From Symsagittifera roscoffensis (lineage: Eukaryota; Xenacoelomorpha; Acoela; Convolutidae): 64,000 nt of DNA. Of the stretch, positions 56,241-64,000 are shown piece after piece (the stretch's first letter is position 1; every line of letters starts with the position of its first letter). The notes beneath the pieces are model-generated. The model was given only the letters and a program-made list of their open reading frames with translations, searched no databases and was not told the DNA's origin. A program made the position numbers and the translations under genes. The stretch spans positions 62,001 through 126,000 of the forward strand of contig NW_026971576.1 in NCBI RefSeq assembly GCF_963678635.1, in the 5' to 3' direction.

Positions 56241-56844
56241 CAAAATCATATAAAATATATGCAGGATTTGAACCGTCATAACCAGTAAAAATTGCTTTTT
56301 TGCCTCTGGGTAATAACTTGCGCTGGCGGGTTTAGTTTTTGATTTATTTAAGCAACCAAAAACTTTTGATTCATGAAGACTGGGTTGCTTTCCAAAAAAC
56401 TTTTCGTAAGAGGTTTTATCATCATTAATAGCAGATGTTAGTACACGACTTCTTGTATATACTACAGTAACAACTTTCCTTGCCCAAAAAGATTCTGGTA
56501 ATTTGCGATAATAAAAGAGCCCGTGCATTGTCAAAAACCGTTCACCAATAGCGCTCTGCTATACCATTTCGATGAGGAGAATAAGGACTGGTGAATTGCT
56601 GTGCAATGCTGTTATTCTTGCGAAAATTTTGAACTTTGCGTGAAATGTATTCCCCACCATTATCTAATCTGAGTTTAAATCCAGTTAAATTACTTGGTTG
56701 GACCACCGTATTAAGAAAAAACTGTCTTTTTGCTAACGAATCACCTTTAGAGGCCATGAAGTATACTGTTGCATATCTTGAAAAATCGTCAATAAAGATA
56801 TTGCATATTTGTTTCCATGCAATGATTCCGGAGAAGGTCCTCAA
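56238..56844 (-). pseudogene. Copia integrase core
   Basis: Frame 56542-56844: FIDDFSRYATVYFMASKGDS (first aspartate), FKLRLDNGGEYISRK (second, DNGGEY), FTSPYSPHRNGIAERYW (glutamate, GIAE). Frame 56238-56534 continues with FYYRKLPESFWARKVVTVVY and SYEKFFGKQPSLHESKVFGC, usual text after the core. All three catalytic residues are readable. A shift separates the two frames. Confidence 0.8.
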
Positions 56845-57414
56845 ACGTCACTGTGGACTAGTTCAAATTTTTGTTTTGCCCTAACTTGAGGGTTTTTAGA
56901 TATGTCAGACGTAGATATCTTACATTCTGAACACGTGGTAAACTTATCGGTTGCCAATGAACCGGAAATAACCATGCCTGTTACTACTTGAAGTTTTCTT
57001 CAATGTTTCACAATTAGCAATAGACAATGCGACATATTCGGCTCTTCTGCACTAAGTTTAAACAAAAAAAAGACCTTCTCTTCCAATAAAATAAGTTTTT
57101 TGTTGTCCCACACATATATGCGGATTATTTTGGTTAAAAATCACTGTGTTTCCTTGCTTAACTATATGTGAAACTGATATCAAATGAAATTTGAAGCTCG
57201 GCAAATACAATATGCGCTGGAGATTAAACGTGTACTTAGCTTTATTGCGATCGTAGAATGGGAGGCAAACTTCTCCAACACCATGTGCTCGCTGTTGCGT
57301 CCACTCCCCATTTGTACTAAACATCGCTGTTTCCACCTGTGTTCGGTCTGTGGTGGGTCGGTCGAGTATATCGTCGGTCTGTAGATTGGCTGTATGTATC
57401 TCGATTGAGAACAC
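56845..57414 (-). pseudogene. Copia protease end and pre-integrase domain
   Basis: Minus-strand frame 57058-57414 has RILYLPSFKFHLISVSHIVK, the L.VP.L..NLLS segment at the end of Copia protease, then HICVGQQKTYFIGREGLFFV of the GAG-pre-integrase domain. The zinc part (CSECKISTSDISKNP..R) lies near 56900. The active-site DTGA is absent: the element is cut at its upstream end by the microsatellite. Confidence 0.6.
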
Positions 57415-57421
57415 GATTGTT

Positions 57422-57423
<2 letters not shown>

Positions 57424-57477
<54 letters not shown>
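57424..57477. repeat. (AT)n microsatellite
   Basis: About 27 AT units without interruption. It lies at the point where Copia similarity ends, so it marks the truncation or expanded in the element. It makes an artificial YIYIYI reading on the minus strand, which is not a gene. Confidence 0.95.
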
Positions 57478-57482
<5 letters not shown>

Positions 57483-57771
57483 CTTCAATAATTGTCGAAA
57501 ATCATTAAGGGGAAACAACGGAATAATATCTGTTTCGGAACAAAATTATCAAGTTTTGAACGAAATCGGAATCGAAAGCGACTTTATTGTCACTACTTTT
57601 GCGTATAAGTGGGGATTTTCACGCTTGCCAGAAGTTAGAAGTCAATTCTGGCCAAAGTCTAATTAAGTTCATGTCCAGAACATCATTTAAAAACAAATTT
57701 GACTTAGGAACGTTTTTTATCCGGTTCAAATCAAGTGTATTCCAAGTTTTTTAGTAGTAAAATACTTGGAA

Positions 57772-57842
57772 TGACCGGGCTTCGAACCGTCGACCTTTCG
57801 GTTTTAGGTCAAGTACGTTACCGCCAGACTAGCTGGTCTTGA
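57772..57842 (-). tRNA. tRNA-like sequence (degenerate)
   Basis: On the minus strand TAGTCTGGCGG fits the pol III A box and GGTTCGAAGCC fits the B box consensus exactly; they are 32 bases apart. A 5' GACCAGC can pair only partly with CCCGGTC. The D and T arms do not fold well, and the anticodon arm is short by two, so no anticodon is assigned. It could be a tRNA pseudogene, a SINE head, or chance inside the LTR. It lies 30 bases past the BEL copy 3 3' LTR start. Confidence 0.35.
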
Positions 57843-57854
57843 TATGCTTTCATT

Positions 57855-59456
57855 TTAGTTTCTATCTTGAACATCCTCGGGCCCCAACGGGGCGAGAACT
57901 GGGGCGAGTTTAACAGGAGGTCGGGTTAAATCTCCTGTTGCGGTTTTAAGGAGTGCGGAACGGGCGGTAGCGCATTTGCCATAGTTAAGCGTTTTGACGC
58001 GAGCGAGAGGGTAGTAACCACGCGGGCTACTATCCTCGACGATCCAAACAAGATCTCCGGCTTTGAGTTCTTGTTCGGTAGGTGTGTGCCATTTACGGCT
58101 TTTGTTGAGAGTCGGAACGTACTCGCGTAGCCATCTAGTCCAGATGGCGTTAGCGTATCCTTGTGCGCGAAGACAACGCTTTCGATGATCGAAATGTTCG
58201 TCTGTCGCAATCGACGGGAAACTAACTGAGAGCTGGCCTATCAAGAAGTGATTTGGCGTTAAAGCCTCAATCTCATTCGGGTCACTGCTTACCGCTGTAA
58301 GTGGACGCGCATTGAGGGACTGTTCCACCAGACAAAATGTGGCCTGGAGTACCTCGTCGGTTAATTTACGGGGTGTGAGGATGGAGTAGAAAACTCTCTT
58401 GTAACTACGTACAAGACGTTCCCAAGAGCCACCATGATGTGGTGAAGATGGTGGGTTATACTTCCATTCGATGCCTTTGTGGGCAAGGAGAGCGGGCGCA
58501 AGATCATTCCATGCTCGAGTACACAGAAGAAGCTCTTTCTCTGCACCGACAAAGTTCCTCGATGGAGTTCGATGGAGTTCCTCGTCTAGCGATGAATCGT
58601 TCTACTCCCATGAAACAGGAGCTTCAATCCATTGATGGTACGACTTCAATATGGATGGCTCTAGTGGTCAAACAAGTGAACAAAAACGCCCAACGTTTCT
58701 CCGAACTCTTACGGATTGTTACGTGAAAGGGTCCTAAGTAATCGACTCCGCAATTGTTGAAGGGCGCTTGGCGGTATCCAAGACCCTCAATTGGCAGATC
58801 AGACATGAAAGGGGTGATGGTTTTCAACTTTCGCTTTCAGCAGTTTTTACAATTAAGTTCAATGTTCCGGAGCAATGATCTTAATTTTAAGATTGCATAT
58901 TCTATCTGGATGACAGATCGTAGGTAGTCAATTGACTCATGTTTTTTTTTTGATGAGCCACAATCATTTTGACTAATGGATGACGGCCATCAAATACGAT
59001 GGGATATTTATTTTTATTTAATTCGAGTTCAGAGAGACGACTAATGCGTCCTATGGATCTAAGAAGTCCATCGGGGTCAAGGAATGGGGAGAGAGTTGCA
59101 ATAGGGCTTACATTCTTAACATATTTCTCAGAACTCAATAATTTGAACTCTGAGGGGAACGCTTCTTTTTGAGAAAGAAGAAACAACATTTGTTGAGAAT
59201 TATCTATTTCAGACGGCTTAACGATAATGATTAACTTAGCGATTGTTCCACGGAAATGATTAAATTTAGGATTTAATCGGAGACTGAATGCTACTACGCG
59301 CAATAATTTGAGAAAAGAGCTGTAACGTTTCCACTTAATGACGGGTTCAGGGACTGACGGATTGATTACAAAATTAGTGGCAGTATCGATGACATCATCG
59401 ATAGGACCTTTTAATTTTTTTTTTGTAATCACATCGAAATTTGGTCGAAAGGGCAA
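57855..59456 (-). pseudogene. BEL integrase and C-terminal domain (copy 3)
   Basis: Frames on the minus strand: 58902-59456 (KYVKNVSPIATLSPFLDPDG, the HHCC-side region: PIVFDGRHPLVKMIVAHQKK), 58624-58827 (GLGYRQAPFNNCGVDYLGPF with the first aspartate), 58361-58552 (near it HHGGSWERLVRSYKRVFYS with the glutamate, read in a shifted frame), and 57855-58328 (NEIEALTPNHFLIGQLSVSF, NAIWTRWLREYVPTLNKSRK, LKAGDLVWIVEDSSPRGYYP). The last frame is long and clean to TAG 57855. Breaks are at about 58900, 58620 and 58340. Confidence 0.8.
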
Positions 59457-59466
59457 ATCACTGGTT

Positions 59467-60107
59467 CTAAGGAAAGCTGGGACCTTGAGTCCAGCTGCTG
59501 TCCTTCAAGGCTTCAGCGGCAATACCTCGAGTACCAGTACCAACTGGGTTGTTTTCAGTATCTACGTGATACCATTCGTTGACAGTGGTAACTTCCAGTA
59601 TTTCACCTACTCGATTAGCGACGAATACTGGCTGCTTTGCAGTCGAATGGAGCCATTGTAGCACAGTGGTGCTGTCAGACATCATTTATAGGGATCGAAA
59701 GTGCTTTCATGATATCTATTTTGAGGCGTGTAGCAAGCAAAGAAGCTTGCAGCTCTATTTTTGGGATGGAAATAGCCTTCATTGGTGCTACGCGGGCTTT
59801 ACCCAAAATGAAGGCGAGTTTTGTCTCATGTGTATCAATAATGCGCGCACGGAGAAATCCAACTGCACAGAAGACTTCCTGTGAACTGTCACCAAACATA
59901 TGGAGTTCAATTTTGTCAACTGCGGATGGAAAGTAGCATCTCGGTATGATAAGTTGACCCAGGATGGGTAGACCAGACCGCCATTCGAGAAATTTGGCAT
60001 TCAAGTCCAAAGGAATTGGGTTATCCCATTGTTGACCACTGATTCTCCAAATCTCTTTAAGAAGTAGTCGGGCTCTGACAGTGTACGGAGCGACTAACCC
60101 AATAGGG
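59467..60107 (-). pseudogene. BEL RNase H (copy 3)
   Basis: Frames 59675-60010 (KIELHMFGDSSQEVFCAVGF, RVAPMKAISIPKIELQASL) and 59467-59685 (MSDSTTVLQWLHSTAKQPVF, TTVNEWYHVDTENNPVGTGT). Both acidic motifs are present: FGDSS and SDSTT. The end at about 60107 is one arm of the inverted duplication. It precedes integrase as in the other BEL copies. Confidence 0.75.
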
Positions 60108-60423
60108 GAACAACGTAGGGGAACAACATGACCCTATTGGGTTAGTCGCTCCGTACACTGTCAGAGCCCGACTGCTTCTTAAATAGATTTGGAGAATCAG
60201 TGGTCAACAATGGGATAACCCACTTCCTTTGGACTTGAATGCCAAATTCTTCGAATGGCGGTCTGGTCTACCCATCCTGGGTCAACTTATCATACCGAGA
60301 TGCTACTTTCCATCCGCAGTTGACAAAATTGAACTCCATATGTTTGGTGACAGTTCACAGGAAGTCTTCTGTGCAGTTGGATTTCTCCGTGCGCGCATTA
60401 TTGATACACATGAGACAAAACTC
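59816..60423. repeat. 292-bp inverted duplication inside BEL pol
   Basis: 59816-60107 and 60132-60423 are near-perfect reverse complements with a 24-base loop holding GGGGAACAAC twice. The right arm makes a + strand copy of the RNase H start (LEWRSGL/FEWRSGLPILGQ..., 60229-60432). Unequal details: ATCTCTTTAAG on the left against CTTAAATAGAT on the right. The right arm separates RT from RNase H. Confidence 0.85.
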
Positions 60424-61339
60424 GTTGGGTAACGTTGGGTAACAGTATCCTTCAGTTCTCTGTTTACACCTCGAATAACTACCAATGTACCGAGAACGTG
60501 ATCCCATTTCAAACCTAGTACATGCGATTCTTGACCTTCACTACTTAGAATCTCCTTAACTTGACTTAAATTGTCGCTTGACGTACATAACTCTTTCTGA
60601 ATCTCTTTGACATTGCTCACGAATTTTGTCAACTTAAATCCTCCTAACTTAAGTAGTTCTACAAGGTCCTTACTTAATTTTAATGCCTGTTCAGGTTCGG
60701 GAAACGAATCAAGATAATCGTCCATATAGAATTTTTGCATCACGGCTGACGCTGCGTCGGGGAACAAGACTTGATTGTCGCGAGCTGTATTTTGAAGAGT
60801 AAAATAGCACATGTGGGCGAGTCACGAGCTCCGAAAATGTGTCGCGTTTATTGATACGTTACCACATCGGTTGTGGGATCCTCCCGCCACAGAAAACGAA
60901 GTGACAGTTGGTCGCTTGGTAGAACACCAACCTGAAGGAACATGCCTTCAATATCAGCTGATACTGCATGTTGATGTTGACGGAATCTCATTAGGACGGC
61001 CAGCAGATTCTGAAACAAATCTGGGCGAACCAAAAGAGCTTTATTAAGTGACGATCCATGAAATTTGGCTGCACCATTTAGGACGCGGCGGACTTTTCCG
61101 GGCTTATTTGGATTAATCACGGGGTGATGAGGAAGATAACTTTCCCTAGCGGAACGATTTGTGCAGTCATGTGTATTCACTTTGATGACGTAACCTTTGT
61201 CAAAATCTTCTTGACTGTTTTTTGCGTATAAAGCCCTGAGGTTTGTGTCTTTGTCTATAGGTTTTTCCAGAGATTTAAGTTGTGCTAAGGCGGAGTAGTA
61301 GTTGTTGGGCAACTGTGAGTGCTTTCCGGCCCAAAGCAT
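60424..61339 (-). pseudogene. BEL reverse transcriptase (copy 3)
   Basis: Frame 60848-61339: GKHSQLPNNYYSALAQLKSL, NPNKPGKVRRVLNGAAKFHG, FRQHQHAVSADIEGMFLQVG (catalytic aspartate in SADIEG), LRFLWREDPTTDVVTY. After a TAA and a shift, frame 60303-60812 gives ARDNQVLFPDAASAVMQKFY then MDDYLDSFPEPE (the YMDD motif), LVELLKLGGFKLTKFVSNVK. RT motifs are all readable. The frame ends in the inverted arm. Confidence 0.8.
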
Positions 61340-61361
61340 CCCAACGGCGTACCTATCACCA

Positions 61362-61951
61362 TCAGGTATAGTTGATGCTTCTAAATTCGTACCAAGATTT
61401 GACCTGCTCTACCAAACTTACATCTTCGATGTTAGAGCGCAACCATGTTGAGATCAGGCCGGTGGAGGCAGGGAGTGGCCCACTTAAGACCCATCCAATT
61501 GGGAGGCGAACGGCGAAAGGTGATTTCTGGCTTTTATCCTGGCAGTATTCCAGAAGACAAATGTACTCATAAACATCTTGACCTAAAATCATTTCGACAT
61601 CAGCGTACCGAAATTCGACTGAATCAATTGGTTCCAAGTGAGAGTGTTTCTCTTCCAACCTACGAACGTTAATTATATCTGAACCTATGTAAATGTTGTT
61701 TTTTACATATGCACAAACGCTGAACGAAATATCTGGATCAACTTCAGAAGAAACGTTCAATCAACTTGTTCTGAAGTAATATCTTCGGAACAATTGGCGC
61801 CATTGACAGTCAAATCATTTTTCCTACCTGTCAGATTGAGTCTGCGAGCGAGTTCAGGTGAAATACAAGAGTGACTGCAAGCTGTGTCACATAACACAAG
61901 TGCGGTGGTTTCAGAGTCATTTGATAATAATGTGAGATTTATAAGTGGCAT
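61362..61951 (-). pseudogene. BEL protease and linker (copy 3)
   Basis: Frame 61757-61951: TTALVLCDTACSHSCISPEL, the active site of the BEL protease with DTA, and LTVNGANCSEDI. Frame 61362-61760 goes on: YVKNNIYIGSDIINVRRLEE, EFRYADVEMILGQDVYEYIC, AVRLPIGWVLSGPLP. This is the usual segment before RT. The frames are separated by one shift. Confidence 0.8.
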
Positions 61952-62750
61952 TTAGATTCATGAGGGATGTCCCACAAGTATTGTTTTGCGTTATGGGTCT
62001 AAATGGAGTTTGAACTGCGGGATTGGCTGCAGTTGTGTGCGGTGCATAACCAGATTGGTTATTTGTAGGGAAAACGCGTTCTGCGCCGTTCAGTAACACA
62101 TTATGAGTGCTCTTGCACTGTGGTTTAGGACAAGTTTTGGGCTTGGGACATTTCCTAAACATGTGATTTCCTTGAAAACAAGAAAAGCAAAGCTTATTTT
62201 CAGCGCAAAATTTAGCACGCTGTGTTGGAGTTTTTTCTTTAACGCTACATTTAAAAATTGAATGCTTGCCTTTACAAACTAAACATGGACTATATTGAAT
62301 ATTTGCGCCAAACTTAGCTTGCGAGTTTGCGGCGAACATTTTAACATTGGTTTTTGTCCGCACCGAATTGTCCTGTTTTCTATTGTAATTTGACGAAGGA
62401 CGCATACGTTCATGCGCTTCAGCTTTATCCTCCAGCCAATGATTGAAATCAATTAAAGACGGAGCATACAAACTCCGTTTTACGGTGTGGAACGACCAAG
62501 ACTCTTTCATATTAGGTGGGAGCTTCTCTATTGCTTTATCGAGAAGTGTTGCACTTTCAAGGTCTGCGTTGTAATGTAAAGATTTGAACACTCCAACTAT
62601 GCTTGCTATCATGGATGCAAAACTTATGATGCTGTGGGAACTATGCATCTTAACGGGCGGTGAATTATAAAGTTTTTCCAGATACGCACGTATTATTATT
62701 TGAGGTTGGCCAAATTTTCTCTCAAGTTTCATGAGAGCATCTTTGTACAT
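61917..62750 (-). pseudogene. BEL gag C-terminal half with zinc fingers (copy 3)
   Basis: A 277-codon frame. Residues 1-110: LERKFGQPQIIIRAYLEKLY, IISFASMIASIVGVFKSLHY, LPPNMKESWSFHTVKRSL, the conserved BEL gag domain of the family often named after DUF1759. Then CLVCKGKHSIFKC, CFSCFQGNHMFRKC and KTCPKPQCKSTHNVLLNGAE fingers. Particle-forming and RNA-binding. TGA follows into the protease frame. The best single open frame of this copy. Confidence 0.8.
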
Positions 62751-62804
62751 CGTACCACTATAGGCAAACTCAGCTATAGCAGTCTCAGCTTTATCTTTGA
62801 CTAA

Positions 62805-63985
62805 TTATTTAAGGTAGTGCAGCTTAACATCATCTGACAATTTTTGAGAGTCCACAGCACTTCGGAATTGTCCAATCCATTCAAACCACTGAAGTGGACA
62901 GCCACCGTATTTCCTAAGGTTCCCCGGTGGTAATGGATCTTTACGGTTGACAGTTAGTATTTCCTTTAAATCTTCAAGGGTTACTGCATTAGGTGGCGGT
63001 TGAACTGAGGTTGAAGCGAAATTGTGTGGCTGAGGAACAAATGATGTCGGATAAGCTAAGGCACTATGTGGATAGCTGGGGACTTGCGACAACTGCTGTG
63101 TTGACACTTGCGCTTGGTTATTGTAAAACAGTGCACGGGTATTGTTAAAGTGGTGGTTGCACTATTGGTGTGACAGTTTGAACGGTATATAACGCCTGGG
63201 GTACTGTAGAATCTGATGCCGTAAATGGCACGGTGGTTGGAGGTGCCATTCTCCAGTTATTCATATTGGGTATATAACGAACTGGGTGTGGATGGTTGAA
63301 GGATGGTTGATTGTTGAAACACGAGTTGAGTTATTAATACTCGCTGGTGGAGCAGTAATAGGAATCAGGTTCACCGGCTGGTTTGCCGTATTGACTGTTG
63401 TATTAATTGGGACAGAAGCATGTAATGTGGGGACCATTGCTGCTGGCATACGTGGAATGAAACGAAGCGGGGGCGATGACGGGGGCGGGGTTGTGGCGGC
63501 GGCGGTGGGAGAGGTTGAGAAGGAATCTTCAAATTATGAACGGTAGATGATACCACCGATTGTAAAGGTAGGCAAACGCTTGGGTTGCTACTGGATGGAA
63601 AAAGGTGGACGTTTATTAGATCAACCCTGCTCTGTGGTAGAGACAAAGAAACCAAATTGGCGATGCCCGGAGGTTCAGGTTCTTGTCGGGGAACATTGGT
63701 TATAGTTGATGCAAGTTCAGACGAATGTGTATCGAGAGCTTCATCTACCCAATCTTTTCTCCGGGTTTCAGCGACAACTTGTTGTGTTCTACTCGAAGGC
63801 AGAGCGGTTTTATTGATGTCAGTATCAATGTCCGAATCATCATCCATTAACTCTGTTTCAACTATTTTGGCCTCATTGAGCTTTCGTTTGTTCTCCTCAA
63901 CAAGTGTCTCAAAAGCGAATTTGTTTTCTTTTTCTTTTAGGCGGATACCTGTTTCATTTTGTCGCTCGATTTCAAGACGTCGCAA
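62805..63985 (-). pseudogene. BEL gag N-terminal half (copy 3)
   Basis: Frame 63371-63985: RRLEIERQNETGIRLKEKEN (helical), DDDSDIDTDINKTALPSSRT (acidic), then PSQPLPPPPPQPRPRHRPRF, a Pro-rich run read probably in a shifted frame. Frame 63261-63449 (NQPVNLIPITAPPASINNST) continues, and 62805-63107 has DLKEILTVNRKDPLPPGNLR and KYGGCPLQWFEWIGQFRSAV, matching BEL gag before the main domain. A TAA at 62803 parts it from the next half. The start lies outside the window. Confidence 0.65.
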
Positions 63986-64000
63986 TTTTGCTATTTCGAG

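Larger units (their letters stand above)
53660..57422 (-). mobile_element. Ty1/Copia retrotransposon, 5'-truncated
   Basis: On the minus strand, domains run pre-integrase, integrase, RT, RNase H, the Copia order with integrase before RT. Gag and most of protease are missing; the element stops at the (AT)n tract at 57424. A polypurine tract and a likely 3' LTR start are found at 54113. There are multiple frameshifts and stops. The left end is inferred only from the break in AT-rich block L3. Confidence 0.85.
57480..64000 (-). mobile_element. BEL/Pao retrotransposon, copy 3 (best preserved)
   Basis: On the minus strand, from the window end down: gag, CCHC-type fingers, protease, RT with YMDD, RNase H, integrase and C-terminal domain. 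It differs clearly in sequence from copies 1 and 2 but has the same architecture. The 5' LTR lies beyond 64000. The 3' LTR probably starts at 57873 (TGTT after GGGGCCCGAGGA). Pol is disrupted by a 292-bp inverted duplication, a few stops and frameshifts. Confidence 0.9.

Noticed and set aside
57180-57518. Minus-strand frame with a YIYIYI run
   Set aside because: Made by the AT microsatellite.
60229-60432. Plus-strand gene with RNase H-like peptide
   Set aside because: It is the mirrored arm of the inverted duplication in the minus-strand BEL element.

Overview
The window is eukaryotic, repeat-dominated DNA. It has no operons, ribosome binding sites or compact gene order. It is AT-rich and packed with decayed retrotransposons of three LTR superfamilies (BEL/Pao, Ty3/Gypsy, Ty1/Copia). 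The only host-like gene is a CAP/SCP-type secreted protein, present as a tandem pair and possibly carrying a very short intron (about 45 bases). This suggests an invertebrate animal. The BEL and Gypsy proteins feel closest to elements I remember from crustaceans and cnidarians, but I cannot fix a species without a search.

Layout. 1-6057: a broken BEL/Pao copy on the + strand (gag zinc-finger remnant, protease, RT pieces, duplicated RNase H, integrase), ending in a duplicated pol-tail/LTR block. 6058-9040: a single-copy-like segment with CAP gene copy A (nonsense at codon 19), a large imperfect palindrome and hairpins. 9031-11399: a second, shorter BEL copy (gag, protease, RT pieces). 11400-14530: a duplicate of the 5950-9030 segment with CAP copy B, whose frame is open. 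14531-15746: T-rich DNA without a recognised gene. 15747-16634: a lone Gypsy LTR in inverted orientation. 16765-21830 and 47660-53655: an array of alternating AT-rich blocks (called L and G here) that may be a decayed minus-strand gag-bearing element. 21832-47656: a very large Ty3/Gypsy element that splits this array. 53660-57422: a 5'-truncated Copia element on the minus strand, bounded by an (AT)n tract. 57480-64000: a third BEL element on the minus strand, the best preserved, running off the window end, with a 292-bp inverted duplication inside pol.

The Gypsy element is the centre of interest. Its leader plus gag region is present four times in tandem (unit steps of about 5.13 kb and 2.5 kb). 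Next comes a single pol: protease, RT, RNase H, a long serine/glycine-rich linker, integrase and an acidic C-terminal extension. Downstream of pol there is a short broken reading frame that looks like a macrodomain (ADP-ribose-binding fold), and then an unrecognised ORF of roughly 650 codons broken by several frameshifts. The leaders hold arrays of a CCCTCCGAAG-like decamer. All the transposon genes carry stops, frameshifts or deletions, so I see no element that could move on its own.
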